This document shows, in pieces, positions 35,488 to 45,043 of a stretch of 64,000 nt of DNA (the stretch's first letter is position 1; each line of letters starts with the position of its first letter). The notes beneath the pieces were generated by a model, which saw only the letters and a list, made by a program, of their open reading frames with translations, did not search any database and was not told the DNA's origin. Origin of the DNA: Rhodospirillaceae bacterium (GTDB lineage: Bacteria > Pseudomonadota > Alphaproteobacteria > Rhodospirillales > Rhodospirillaceae); the NCBI GenBank assembly GCA_029243545.1, contig JAQWRV010000022.1, positions 117,161 through 181,160 of the forward strand. The letters are read 5' to 3'. The translations under genes and the position numbers were made by a program.

Positions 35488-36687
35488 ATGGAGTCAGGCC
35501 CCTTCCAATTGCCGGCTGATGTCGTGGAAATGTGCGACGTTGCGAAGCGCATTGTCCACGATGAGCTACTGCCCCTTGAACCGCAGTATTTGCAGCATCC
35601 TGACCATTCTTTCGGAACGAACCAAACAGCCACCAACCTTAGGCTCGTTTTCGGACAGGATACCGTTGACCACCTAACCAAGATCTCTCGCGATACCGGA
35701 CTGTGGTATTTGATGGTTCCAGAGGAGCATGGCGGGTCAGGTTTATCCATGCTGGCTCAGATAGCGATCATGGAACAGTTTAATTACACAGCTATCCCGT
35801 TTCCTTTCGCTCATGTTGCTAACATTCTTTATAAGTGCGAGGGCGACCAAGTTGACCGGTTTTTAAAGCCCGTCATCGAAGGCAAAAAAATCACCTCTTT
35901 TGCACAAACTGAAGCCAATGCTGGGTCGGACCCGGGTGGCATGATGCAAACCAACGCCATCCAAGACGGTGACGAATGGATTCTTAACGGCACCAAAATG
36001 TGGATCAGTGGCGCCGCACAATCCGACATCATTATGGTGCAAGCAGTCACCGACAAAGAAAGGCGTCAGCGCGGCGGCATTACTATGTTTCTCGTAGATC
36101 GTAACAATCCAGGAGTCACAGTAGAAGAGCCAGGCATTCAAACTTGGCTAGGTACGAGGCCTTCCCAAAATATTGTCCATTTCGACGACTGCCGCGTTCC
36201 TGCTGCAGACATTCTAGGAGAAATAGGCAACGGTTTCAGATTGGGTCAACGCTGGTTGACAATCCACGACCGCCTTCTTCGCGGCCCCTTCGCACTTGGG
36301 AAAATGCAACGGGCTTTAGACATGTCCACCGATTGGGCGAAGCAGCGTGTCACCTTCGGCAAACCTCTGGCTGAGCGACAAGCCATCCAATGGAAGCTGG
36401 TGGATATGTACGTAGATCTGCAAGCGCTGCAATCTCTGACGTACCAGATGGCTGCCCGCGCGGATACGGGTGAAGACATTCGCACCGAGGCCAGCATGAT
36501 CAAGCTGGTGTCAATGAATTGGGGCGCACGATGTATGGACGACGCCATCCAAATCCACGGCGCCATGGGGGAATCCCTCGAACTTCCGTTGACGCTATTC
36601 TATCGCTATCTCCGTCATGGCCGCATTGGCGGCGGCACTGATGAGATTCAAAAAATGCTGATCGCGCGGAAGCTTCTTCGGGACTAG
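35488..36687 (+). CDS. Acyl-CoA dehydrogenase
   Basis: A 399-residue FAD-dependent acyl-CoA dehydrogenase with the N-terminal helical domain, the beta-domain motif FAQTEANAGSDPGG near 137-150, WISGAAQS near 169, and the C-terminal QIHGAMGESLELPL and GGGTDEIQKMLIARKLL. It introduces an alpha-beta double bond and passes electrons to ETF. Chain length or branching preference cannot be read. It lies 26 bases after the ThDP-enzyme gene. Confidence 0.92.
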   Translation: MESGPFQLPADVVEMCDVAKRIVHDELLPLEPQYLQHPDHSFGTNQTATNLRLVFGQDTVDHLTKISRDTGLWYLMVPEEHGGSGLSMLAQIAIMEQFNYTAIPFPFAHVANILYKCEGDQVDRFLKPVIEGKKITSFAQTEANAGSDPGGMMQTNAIQDGDEWILNGTKMWISGAAQSDIIMVQAVTDKERRQRGGITMFLVDRNNPGVTVEEPGIQTWLGTRPSQNIVHFDDCRVPAADILGEIGNGFRLGQRWLTIHDRLLRGPFALGKMQRALDMSTDWAKQRVTFGKPLAERQAIQWKLVDMYVDLQALQSLTYQMAARADTGEDIRTEASMIKLVSMNWGARCMDDAIQIHGAMGESLELPLTLFYRYLRHGRIGGGTDEIQKMLIARKLLRD

Positions 36688-36742
36688 AACAGGCCGTCAC
36701 CGATTATTGCGCCTAGACACCGCCGATTCTTAGGAAACCAAT

Positions 36743-37657
36743 ATGTGGCAACCAACACAAATCATGATGAACGGCGAACTAATGCCGTATGCCGACGCAA
36801 GCCTGCACCCTATGTCCCTTGCCGTCACATACGCAGCAACTGTATTCGAAGGTATCCGCGCGTACCACGTTCCTGAAACGGGACAGTTCGCCATGTTCAG
36901 GATGGACGAGCACATAAAGCGTCTACAAATCGGCATGAAAGTACTGCGTTTTGATCAAACGTATGAAGTTAACTACATGCGCGATTGTTTAACCCGACTG
37001 CTGCAGGCCAACGAACCCGATGCCGATGTCTACTTCCGTCTCCTCGTTTACATTGAAGGCACAGGCTTGCTCGCCTCTACGGGTCCGGTAGGTTTCACTG
37101 CAGCAGCGATGCCGCGCTCGAAGCCCAAATTTGCTGATTCTGGCATGTCGTTGGGCGTCAGTTCGTGGCAACGACTGTCAGATAACGCGAGCCCGCCGCG
37201 CATTAAAGGCACTGCAAATTACCTCAACGCACGGCTCGCCGTGCATCAAGCGAAAGCGGATGGGTACGACGGCGCCCTTATGATGACGCCCAACGGGAAA
37301 GTTGCGGAAGCACCAATCGCCTGTTTCTTTATGGTCCGTGACGGGAAACTTATAACGCCAGATGGCTCCAGTAATATCCTGGAAAGCATCACCCGAGACA
37401 CTATTCTTACCCGCTTCAAAGAGCTAACCGGAAACGCTGCCGAAGAGCGAACGATTGACCGTAGCGAACTGTACTTTGCTGACGAAGCATTCTTATGTGG
37501 CACCGGACAAGAGGTTCTCCCGGTTACATCCATCGATAAACTAACCGTAGGCAACGGGAAAATTGGCCCTGTGACCCGGCAAATGCGCGACGATTACTTC
37601 GGCATTGTTCGAGGCACCGTTTCGGATCATCCAGAATGGCGCACTATGATTGGGTGA
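36743..37657 (+). CDS. Branched-chain amino acid aminotransferase-like (class IV PLP enzyme)
   Basis: A 304-residue fold-type IV PLP aminotransferase. Catalytic Lys155 is in IKGTANYLNARLAV, and AATVFEGIRAYHVPETGQFAMFR is the usual N-terminal segment. The best match is IlvE, which converts branched-chain 2-oxo acids and amino acids. Being last in the unit with HyuBA, a ThDP enzyme and an acyl-CoA dehydrogenase, it may serve a degradative role instead of branched-chain amino acid synthesis. R-selective transaminases of the same fold are an alternative. Confidence 0.85.
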   Translation: MWQPTQIMMNGELMPYADASLHPMSLAVTYAATVFEGIRAYHVPETGQFAMFRMDEHIKRLQIGMKVLRFDQTYEVNYMRDCLTRLLQANEPDADVYFRLLVYIEGTGLLASTGPVGFTAAAMPRSKPKFADSGMSLGVSSWQRLSDNASPPRIKGTANYLNARLAVHQAKADGYDGALMMTPNGKVAEAPIACFFMVRDGKLITPDGSSNILESITRDTILTRFKELTGNAAEERTIDRSELYFADEAFLCGTGQEVLPVTSIDKLTVGNGKIGPVTRQMRDDYFGIVRGTVSDHPEWRTMIG

Positions 37658-37868
37658 GACCCTGACTAGCAGGTCTTGGATTCAATTTCCGAACCAGAAT
37701 TGACAGATTAAGCATCATGCGGGCCGACGTATGTGCCACTTTCGGATTAGGCCCTAGGTCCATATGGCGAAGGCTCATCGCCCACCCCATTAAGACTTAG
37801 ATTAATCGGTCTCTCTCAATCTATATGGCACACTTTATCGGATGCATGCCAAGTTGTTTCTCTATTTC

Positions 37869-38747
37869 TCATGCATCATTACAAAGGTCTGCCAAGTAAT
37901 CACCGTATTGCGAATTTTTGAAGTACTTCGCAGCACTGCGAAGCTCTGCAAGTGAGATCCAACCGCTGCGCCATGCAATCTCTTCCAAGACCGCAACTTT
38001 CAATCTTTGTCTCATGTCAATGAGCCTTAAATACTCGCTTGCTTGAAGCAAGTTCTCAGGCGTCCCCATATCTAACCAGGTTATGCCTCTTGGCAATTTA
38101 ACGGATTCCAGGGTTCCTTCTGCAAGGTACTTGTTGAGCAAATCGACCATCTCCGTTTCACCGCGGGAACTCGATTTTATCCCCTTACAAAATTCCACGG
38201 CTCTTGAATCGAGAACGTAAAGCCCTACCACAGCCCAATTTGAATCTGGGTTCTGGGGTTTTTCGACCAATCCTGTTATGCAGCCGCTGGGATCATACGT
38301 GGCAACGCCATACTCGGTCGGATCGTCAACTTCATAAGTAAAAATTGTTGCGCCACTGTTTTGATTATAACTTTGCAACAGCAAGCCGAGGTCACGCCCA
38401 TGGAAAATATTGTCCCCCAATATCATCGCGCATGGGTCGCCGTTCAAGAAATGCTCGCCTTCCAACAGTGCGTCCGGCAGTCCCGTTGGCTCTTCTTGTA
38501 TAGCGAATTCTATTTTTGTTCCGAAGCGTTCTCCCGTACCCAGTAAGCTTTTAAAGGGTTCGACGTCTTGTGGGTTCGTGACAACCAGTATTTCTCTAAT
38601 ACCCATCAACATGAGCATGGATATGGGCGCAAAAACCATGGGTTTGTCGTATAAAGGCAATAGATGTTTGTTTACAGCCGTTGTTAATGGACGGAAACGA
38701 GTTCCCTTGCCGCCAGCGAGTATAATTCCCTTAAGGTTTTTGTTCAT
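37869..38747 (-). CDS. rfbA: Glucose-1-phosphate thymidylyltransferase (RmlA/RfbA)
   Basis: A 292-residue nucleotidyltransferase that makes dTDP-glucose from dTTP and glucose-1-phosphate. The signature GIILAGGKGTRFRPLT is at residues 7-22, then NKHLLPLYDKPM, AIQEEPTGLPDA and MILGDNIFHG. It lies on the opposite strand from the rest of the deoxysugar island, with a 529-base divergent spacer. rmlB and rmlC are at 45996 and 47045. Length and motifs are normal. The C-terminal helical part is present. Confidence 0.9.
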   Translation of the reverse strand: MNKNLKGIILAGGKGTRFRPLTTAVNKHLLPLYDKPMVFAPISMLMLMGIREILVVTNPQDVEPFKSLLGTGERFGTKIEFAIQEEPTGLPDALLEGEHFLNGDPCAMILGDNIFHGRDLGLLLQSYNQNSGATIFTYEVDDPTEYGVATYDPSGCITGLVEKPQNPDSNWAVVGLYVLDSRAVEFCKGIKSSSRGETEMVDLLNKYLAEGTLESVKLPRGITWLDMGTPENLLQASEYLRLIDMRQRLKVAVLEEIAWRSGWISLAELRSAAKYFKNSQYGDYLADLCNDA

Positions 38748-39276
38748 ATTCTTGATCTGCGCTTTAAGTTCAAGTTGACACCGATCTCCGCCCGCTCATT
38801 TATCGATCATATCAATCATTATACATATCCACGAACGCAAAAATACTCCGGTTAGATTGCTGCATTACTTAAATTAGAATACACACCCAATACTTATATG
38901 GGACTCATTACCCGAACCTATTACGTACTTACCTGCTGATACAACTCTTCAATATTTCCACAACGCTGAAATGGCGTGCAGCGAGAGAGTTCAAGTAGTC
39001 GTTCCCATGCACAAACAAAATAACGCTACAACAGTACGCAGGCGCGTCTCTCTATTGGCTCCCCAACTGCGGCAACCCTGCGGGAGATAATTTTCACGTC
39101 TGCGCTTACTCGAGGGAACATCAGCAACAATTTAAAGTCAAAAGAGCTTGGCTTCCGTTTTCATTTGCCACAAGAAGACTTTGCTCTTGAATGAAAGGCC
39201 GCAAAAAGACATTTTTGCCATACAATCAGTGTTAATGACGCAGATCGGTTAATAGACTGGTTCTGCTGTTTTTGGA
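38748..39276. other. Non-coding spacer between rfbA and the deoxysugar cluster
   Basis: This 529-base A+T-rich stretch separates two divergent units and should hold both promoters. I found no open frame of note, tRNA, terminator or obvious repeat. It has the look of an island boundary region, but no attachment site or mobile gene is visible. Confidence 0.4.
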
Positions 39277-40545
39277 ATGATCAGAGCTAGACGGGTAAAA
39301 CCGATGCCTTCTTGCCGCGCCTGCGGAACTTCTCTTGAGCCATTTATGACGTTTGGCCCTATGCCAATAGCGAACGGCTTTGTGCACCCTGACAAAGCCC
39401 AGACCGATGACTACCGGTTCGATTTAACTCCCGCAGTGTGTACCACATGTAATCTTTTTCAGCTTATGGAACAACCAGACCCTGAAATGATGTTCCATGA
39501 TGAATACGCGTTCTTTTCCCAGACGTCGTCACACATGGCAATCCACTTTGAAGCGTTTGCAAATGATATAATAAACCGTTGGTTTAGTTCACGGCCTGAC
39601 CCTTTTGTAGTCGAACTCGGCAGCAATGATGGGATTATGCTGAAACATTTTGCAGCAAAGAACGTTCGGCACCTGGGCGTAGAACCTTCAGCCAATGTAG
39701 CAGCAGCGGCGCGTAAGAACGGTGTGGACTCACTGGTTGAGTTCTTTAGTGAAGGCGTCGCGAAGCAAATCGTTGAAAAGCATGGTCAAGCCGACGCATT
39801 GCTCGCGGCTAACGTGATGTGCCACATATCGGATATAAAATCAGTTGCCCAAGGCATCAATATTTTATTGAAACAGGACGGCCTTTTGATTTTTGAAGAC
39901 CCCTACCTTGGTGAAGTATTACAAAAAGGGTCATTTGATCAAATCTATGACGAACATGTATTTCTGTTTAGCTTGCTTTCCGTTACAGCACTTTTTTCTG
40001 GTTATAATTTAGAGGTAGTTGATGTCGCCCCGCAGTCTGTTCATGGGGGATCAATGCGCTACACCTTAGCCAGACCAGGTGTCCATTCACAGTCGCCCTC
40101 TCTAAAAGCGACCCTCAGATTGGAAGACGACCTTGGGATGTCGGATCACAAAACTTACGTTGAGTTTTCAAAGCGGTGCAAAAACACTGGAAGAAACTTA
40201 AAGCAATTACTGACTAATCTAAGTCACGAACAAAAGAATGTTGCGGGATACGGCGCGACGTCCAAAAGCACGACCGTTCTAAACTACTGCGGGATCGGAC
40301 CGGACCTCATTAGATACATTTCAGATACCACACCAACAAAACAAGGCAAACTGACACCGGGTACACACATACCAATTAGGACTTATGAGACGTTTTTATC
40401 CGAGTATCCAGATTATGCTGTTTTGTTTGCATGGAACCATGAAAAGGAAATCCTCGCAAAGGAATGTGAATACCTAGCGCGTGGCGGTAAATTTATTCGT
40501 TTTTTCCCCACTGTTGAGATCATTGAGACAGATGAAAATTCTTAA
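39277..40545 (+). CDS. TDP-sugar C-methyltransferase (class I, Zn-ribbon type)
   Basis: A 422-residue methyltransferase of the TylC3/TcaB9/EvaC type, using ATG 39277 (numbering follows). The N-terminal zinc site is CRACG near 13-17 and CTTCNLFQ near 56. The SAM motif is VVELGSNDGI near 106-115. The C-terminal domain has YGATSKSTTVLNYC and PTKQGKLTPGTHIPI. Relatives add a methyl group to C-3 of TDP-4-keto-deoxysugars. A start at ATG 39304 is equally possible and removes nine residues; no strong ribosome site decides. It is the first plus-strand gene of the sugar cluster. Confidence 0.82.
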   Translation: MIRARRVKPMPSCRACGTSLEPFMTFGPMPIANGFVHPDKAQTDDYRFDLTPAVCTTCNLFQLMEQPDPEMMFHDEYAFFSQTSSHMAIHFEAFANDIINRWFSSRPDPFVVELGSNDGIMLKHFAAKNVRHLGVEPSANVAAAARKNGVDSLVEFFSEGVAKQIVEKHGQADALLAANVMCHISDIKSVAQGINILLKQDGLLIFEDPYLGEVLQKGSFDQIYDEHVFLFSLLSVTALFSGYNLEVVDVAPQSVHGGSMRYTLARPGVHSQSPSLKATLRLEDDLGMSDHKTYVEFSKRCKNTGRNLKQLLTNLSHEQKNVAGYGATSKSTTVLNYCGIGPDLIRYISDTTPTKQGKLTPGTHIPIRTYETFLSEYPDYAVLFAWNHEKEILAKECEYLARGGKFIRFFPTVEIIETDENS

Positions 40546-40562
40546 TAAGCGGATGCGATCAC

Positions 40563-41714
40563 ATGGCAGACAGCAAGATGAAACGTAATCCTGTTGTATC
40601 CACATCAAGTCCGCTTGATGATTTTAATACGCACAGATTGGAGGTTGAAGCCGCTATCAGTCGCGTATTGGAAAGCGGAGTTTATATTGACGGCAAGGAA
40701 ACTGAAGCCTTTGAGGTGGAGCTCGCAGAATATATTGGCGCAAAACACGTCATTTCCGTTAACAGTGGGACAGACGCCTTATCCCTTTCATTACGCGCTC
40801 TAGGCATTGGCATCGGAGACGAGGTCATAACGGTTTCGCATACTGCCCTGGCTACAGTGGCAGCCATTGTCGCTACTGGGGCGACCCCGGTTGTGATTGA
40901 TGTTGATCCCAGCACAATGACGATGGACGTGCATCAGGTTTTAAACGCAGTTGGTGAACATACTAAAGCGATAATGCCCGTTCACCTTTATGGCCATCCG
41001 GCCGATATGGTTGACCTAGAGAAAATTGCTAGTGTCCATGGCATTCCCATTGTTGAAGATTGTGCTCAGGCGATTGGAGCTGAGATTAGTGGGAGGCGCG
41101 TTGGCACAATTGGCCACCTAGGCTGCTTCAGCTTTTATCCAACCAAAAACCTTGGCGCGATGGGTGATGGAGGCGCTATCACCACAAACGACGATCACGT
41201 GGCTTCACGTTTGCGGCGTATCAAGCAATACGGGTGGGATGCTGAACGGATTGGACAGGAATTTGGTGTTAATTCGAGAATGGATGAAATTCAGGCAGCC
41301 ATTCTGCGCACCAAACTGAACCGGCTCGATCAGATGAATCGAGCGAGACAACAGATTGCTGAGACATACCTGACAACTCTGGCTGACTCCGCGGCGTCAC
41401 TTCCGGTAACACTTCCAGCACACACTCATGTGTATCATCTATTTGTAGTTCAGCACGAACAGCGAGATAGCATTAGGACCGCGCTACGAAGTAGAGGAAT
41501 CGGTGCAGGCATTCATTATGCTACTCCGGCACATCTTCACCCAGGCTATAGACAAAATGTACGAGTTGCGCACAGCGACCCTAAGACTTTTGGACTGCCT
41601 ATTACGGAAAAACTTGCTCGAACCGTACTGAGCATCCCTGTTCACCCCGGACTGTCAACAAGCGCAAGTATGATAGCCAATGATGTAAAGGAAATTATTG
41701 ATTCGATTAATTAG
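40563..41714 (+). CDS. DegT/DnrJ/EryC1/StrS family sugar aminotransferase (3-amino sugar type)
   Basis: A 383-residue PLP-dependent sugar aminotransferase. The PLP lysine is Lys195 in FYPTKNLGAMGDGG; SGVYIDGKETEAFE and SVNSGTDALSLSLRALGIG are family segments. Similarity in style is to QdtB/TylB, which form 3-amino-3,6-dideoxy sugars from the 3-keto isomer made by QdtA/FdtA. The matching ketoisomerase is at 44591. It follows the C-methyltransferase by 17 bases. Confidence 0.88.
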   Translation: MADSKMKRNPVVSTSSPLDDFNTHRLEVEAAISRVLESGVYIDGKETEAFEVELAEYIGAKHVISVNSGTDALSLSLRALGIGIGDEVITVSHTALATVAAIVATGATPVVIDVDPSTMTMDVHQVLNAVGEHTKAIMPVHLYGHPADMVDLEKIASVHGIPIVEDCAQAIGAEISGRRVGTIGHLGCFSFYPTKNLGAMGDGGAITTNDDHVASRLRRIKQYGWDAERIGQEFGVNSRMDEIQAAILRTKLNRLDQMNRARQQIAETYLTTLADSAASLPVTLPAHTHVYHLFVVQHEQRDSIRTALRSRGIGAGIHYATPAHLHPGYRQNVRVAHSDPKTFGLPITEKLARTVLSIPVHPGLSTSASMIANDVKEIIDSIN

Positions 41715-41750
41715 ACAAGACCGTCAATCGAATTGATTAAAAAGTTACAG

Positions 41751-42560
41751 ATGCCGGACGCTACAGAGTCAATAAGACCCTCTTCCATTTGGGAAGGTGT
41801 ATACCGATCTTTTGCAGATGCGCCAAAAGAACGTGAAATCTTTACGAACAATGTGTGGCTAAGCCGTCTTGAAGCAACCTTTGAAAGCGTGAAAACAAAA
41901 TACGCTAACAAAACTGATGCGAGTGCCGGACCACAAGAAAACAGTTACTTACTTCCCCTTGTATTGACGATGGCTCACCAGCAAATGGCTGCGGATGCCG
42001 AACATGCTTTAGTGAAAGTCTTGGATTTTGGCGGTGGCTTTGGCGCTTCATACCTGGAGTGCAAAGCGCGTATTCCAAGTGATATTCGAATTGATTACAG
42101 AGTTATAGATAAGCCAGAAGTTATAGAACGGGGTAAAGATATTGCCAGCGCTTATCCAGAGGTGTCCTTTCTCATTGACATTGCCGATGCCCGTCGCGAT
42201 TTCAAAGATATAGATATAGTGCACATTGGCAGCACTCTGCATTACATAGAAGATTGGAAGGCGTGTCTTCAAGAATTGTGTGCGCTTAGTCCAAAATACA
42301 TTGTTCTAGACGATTTACTTGCCGGCCCAGTTCTCGAAACTTTCGTGACCGCACAGAAGTACTATGACACGAACATACCTGTATGGGTTTGGAACGAGAC
42401 CGATTTCGTGAACGTCGTAAAAGACTTAGGTTACAATCCTATTTACAGAACGAATTATTTTGGCGGCCTCACAGAAGCTGGTGAGAGCTTACCTATGTTG
42501 GCATTGCCGGAATCAAGACGGTTACCTCACCCCATCAATCTTCTCTTCGTAAAGCCGTAG
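41751..42560 (+). CDS. Putative methyltransferase, TIGR04325-like
   Basis: A 269-residue protein starting at ATG 41751; a TTG 18 bases earlier is possible. The N-terminus has SIWEGVYRSFADA, the hallmark of the TIGR04325 group found in surface-polysaccharide islands. A Rossmann-like glycine-rich strand, VLDFGGGFGASY, begins at 90, with YRVIDKPEVIERG and VHIGSTLHYIEDW following, which supports a SAM-binding fold. A role in methylating a sugar or a transfer intermediate is likely but unproven. Confidence 0.7.
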   Translation: MPDATESIRPSSIWEGVYRSFADAPKEREIFTNNVWLSRLEATFESVKTKYANKTDASAGPQENSYLLPLVLTMAHQQMAADAEHALVKVLDFGGGFGASYLECKARIPSDIRIDYRVIDKPEVIERGKDIASAYPEVSFLIDIADARRDFKDIDIVHIGSTLHYIEDWKACLQELCALSPKYIVLDDLLAGPVLETFVTAQKYYDTNIPVWVWNETDFVNVVKDLGYNPIYRTNYFGGLTEAGESLPMLALPESRRLPHPINLLFVKP

Positions 42561-42579
42561 AAAGATAAAAGGCAAGACT

Positions 42580-43311
42580 ATGTTTGACAGAGACGCTTTC
42601 GAACAAGACAAAGTCAACAATGCTATAAGCCAGTCACGGAACAAGCCGTTACAAAAAATGGCTATAGATTTCATTGTCGAAACCGACAAGCAAGGCTACG
42701 GGTATCAATGGACATGGCTCGGGCTGCCTATCATACAGATGCCCGAAGATATTGTTGCCGTTCAAGAAGTTATTTGGAAGTGCAAGCCGACATTGATTAT
42801 TGAAACAGGCATTGCATGGGGTGGCTCAGTTATACTTTATGCTTCAATTATGGAACTCATTGGTAAAGGCCGTGTTGTCGCGATTGATAAAGTTCTACCA
42901 GATAAAAATAGGGACGCCATTGCGGCCTATCCGTTCTCCTCTCGCATATCCCTCATCGAAGGATCGTCATTGGATGTAGATGTGCATTCTCAGGTCCAAT
43001 CTCTTATACGAAAGGATGATACGGTAATGGTCATGCTTGATAGTAATCATACTCATGAGCATGTTCTCGAAGAGCTTAGACTCTATGGACCTTATGTCTC
43101 ACGCGATCAATACCTCGTGGTTTCCGACACGGTCGTTGAGCGTATTCCTGAGCAAAAGCATCGGAAACGACCCTGGGGCCCTGGTGACAATCCGGAGACA
43201 GCGCTCGCCTCTTTTCTAGAGGAAGATGGCCGGTTCGAAAGAGACACCAACGTCAACAATAAATTATTGGCGACCTTCACTCCGGGCGGGTATGTTCGTC
43301 GCGTTAGATGA
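42580..43311 (+). CDS. CmcI-like cephalosporin hydroxylase/rhamnosyl O-methyltransferase family protein
   Basis: A 243-residue CmcI-family protein. The SAM-binding motif is IETGIAWGGSVILYA at about 74-88; WLGLPIIQMPEDI before it and MLDSNHTHEHVLEEL after it are typical. The family covers sugar O-methyltransferases as well as CmcI. In this island a sugar O-methylation role is the natural guess. It lies 19 bases after the TIGR04325-like gene and is followed by a gap of about 150 bases. Confidence 0.8.
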   Translation: MFDRDAFEQDKVNNAISQSRNKPLQKMAIDFIVETDKQGYGYQWTWLGLPIIQMPEDIVAVQEVIWKCKPTLIIETGIAWGGSVILYASIMELIGKGRVVAIDKVLPDKNRDAIAAYPFSSRISLIEGSSLDVDVHSQVQSLIRKDDTVMVMLDSNHTHEHVLEELRLYGPYVSRDQYLVVSDTVVERIPEQKHRKRPWGPGDNPETALASFLEEDGRFERDTNVNNKLLATFTPGGYVRRVR

Positions 43312-43458
43312 CGTATGCATAGAAATTGTCATTCTCCCCATGAAAATTGACGGGTCGATCACTGCCAAATTAACCTTTATGCATCAAGCGCCGATTACTT
43401 GCTCAATCAAGTCCGCTCTTAGCCAACAACCGACTTAACGCTTTTGGACTCACATAAT

Positions 43459-44586
43459 ATGAAACCAATCGAAATGGCGGGGCCATGGGTAACAGAGTAC
43501 GAGGAGAGCCTGGTACTCGATGCGCTCCGCAATGGCTGGTATGGCAAGGATGCATACAAATATTGCGAAAAATTTGAGTCAGAATTTTCTGCATACCATG
43601 ATCGCAAATATGCATTGATGACGCCAAACTGCACCACGGCCCTTCATTTGCTGTTGGCGGGCCTTGGGATAGAAGAAGGCGACGAGGTTATCGTTCCTGA
43701 ATGCACATGGGTAGGCAGTTCAGCGTGTATTACCTACCAACGCGCGACAACAGTTTTTGCTGATATAGACCCTATTAACTGGTGTATTACACCACAATCT
43801 TTGGAACGCGCAATCACGGGAAAAACAAAAGCCGTAATTGTCGTAGACCTATACGGAAACATGCCGCAGATGGAAGCTTTGCAGGCTGTTGCCGATAAAA
43901 ATGGAATTGCCCTGATAGAGGACGCCGCTGAAGCTGTAGGGTCAATGTATGATGGTGTTCGTGCCGGAAAATTTGGAATTGGGTCGGCTTTCAGCTTTCA
44001 TAGGACAAAAACCATCACGACCGGTGAAGGTGGAATGTTGTTGATTGACGATGAGTCGTTATTTGAGCGCTGTAAATTGCTGCGAGATCATGGCCGACGG
44101 CCTGGCAGCTACTACAACGAAGAAATCACATTCAAATATATGCCGTTCAATATCCAAGCCGCTTTAGGCTTAGGGCAGTTTCATCGCATTGATGAGTTGG
44201 TCGACCGCAAGAGATGGATGTGGCAATTATACAAAGAGAGGTTAGCCGATATTCCGGAAGTTCAGCTTAATCCTGAACCTGAGGGCACACTTAATGGGGT
44301 TTGGTGCACCGCCGCTGTTTTCGACTCTTCACTCGGTATTTCTGGTCTAGCAGCACAGAGTTATCTGAAAGAGAATGATATGCCTTCTCGTCCATTCTTT
44401 TTTCCGCTCAGCTCATTGCCGGCCTACGGCAGTCAGGAAGCAGTGGCCTCAAAATTAAGGCCAATAGCTTATGATGTTTCGTCACGCGGTATTTGCCTCC
44501 CCTGCGCGCTCAATACAACTGAGGAGCAAATACATCTGTATACCAATGTGGTGCGGAAAATGCTTAACCACTCAAAGCTGAATTGA
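43459..44586 (+). CDS. DegT/DnrJ/EryC1/StrS family sugar aminotransferase (perosamine synthase-like)
   Basis: A 375-residue PLP aminotransferase, started at ATG 43459; a TTG 15 bases earlier is possible. The PLP lysine is Lys184 in FSFHRTKTITTGEGG; VPECTWVGSSACITYQ and IEDAAEAVGS are standard. The sequence style is that of GDP-perosamine synthase and related 4-aminotransferases, so this second aminotransferase probably acts at C-4 or on another sugar. It starts after a short gap that could carry an internal promoter and lies 4 bases before the ketoisomerase gene. Confidence 0.86.
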   Translation: MKPIEMAGPWVTEYEESLVLDALRNGWYGKDAYKYCEKFESEFSAYHDRKYALMTPNCTTALHLLLAGLGIEEGDEVIVPECTWVGSSACITYQRATTVFADIDPINWCITPQSLERAITGKTKAVIVVDLYGNMPQMEALQAVADKNGIALIEDAAEAVGSMYDGVRAGKFGIGSAFSFHRTKTITTGEGGMLLIDDESLFERCKLLRDHGRRPGSYYNEEITFKYMPFNIQAALGLGQFHRIDELVDRKRWMWQLYKERLADIPEVQLNPEPEGTLNGVWCTAAVFDSSLGISGLAAQSYLKENDMPSRPFFFPLSSLPAYGSQEAVASKLRPIAYDVSSRGICLPCALNTTEEQIHLYTNVVRKMLNHSKLN

Positions 44587-44590
44587 GATC

Positions 44591-45043
44591 ATGACAGGGA
44601 TTACGCCTCAATTGTTTGGTTTGGATGACGTTATTCAATTGCATGGCGAGAAGATCTCTGCAGAAAACGCGCACATTTTGGTATTCGAATCAGGATCATT
44701 GGATTCGGGTCTTATTCCTTTTAAAATTGCCCGCGTATTTTTGGTGTGCAGTGAGTCTTCGATAGAACGTGGAAAGCACATGCATAAACAGTGCAGCCAA
44801 GTGATGTTTTGCATTCAAGGTAAGGCAACTGTCCGCTACAGCGATGGACGAGATTGGCGTGTATTAGAACTGGACCCCAATACTGCAGGTGCTTTTGTTC
44901 CGCCCACAATTTGGGCCGAACAAATCTATGAAAAGGGCTCAAAACTTCTTGTATTCTGCGACAGACATTACGAAGCAGGTGACTACATTAGAGATTTTGA
45001 CCAATTTAAAGCATTCAGAAATGTCGAATTAGAATCTCCATGA
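44591..45043 (+). CDS. TDP-4-oxo-6-deoxy-D-glucose 3,4-ketoisomerase-like cupin (FdtA/QdtA)
   Basis: A 150-residue cupin of the WxcM/FdtA/QdtA group. The key motif is ERGKHMHKQCSQVMFCIQG (59-77), with candidate catalytic His63 and His65; VPPTIWAEQIYE and DYIRDFDQF close the fold. These enzymes move the keto group from C-4 to C-3 of TDP-4-keto-6-deoxyglucose ahead of 3-transamination. Whether the product is the gluco (Qdt) or galacto (Fdt) epimer is not decidable. It overlaps the epimerase gene by 4 bases. Confidence 0.85.
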   Translation: MTGITPQLFGLDDVIQLHGEKISAENAHILVFESGSLDSGLIPFKIARVFLVCSESSIERGKHMHKQCSQVMFCIQGKATVRYSDGRDWRVLELDPNTAGAFVPPTIWAEQIYEKGSKLLVFCDRHYEAGDYIRDFDQFKAFRNVELESP

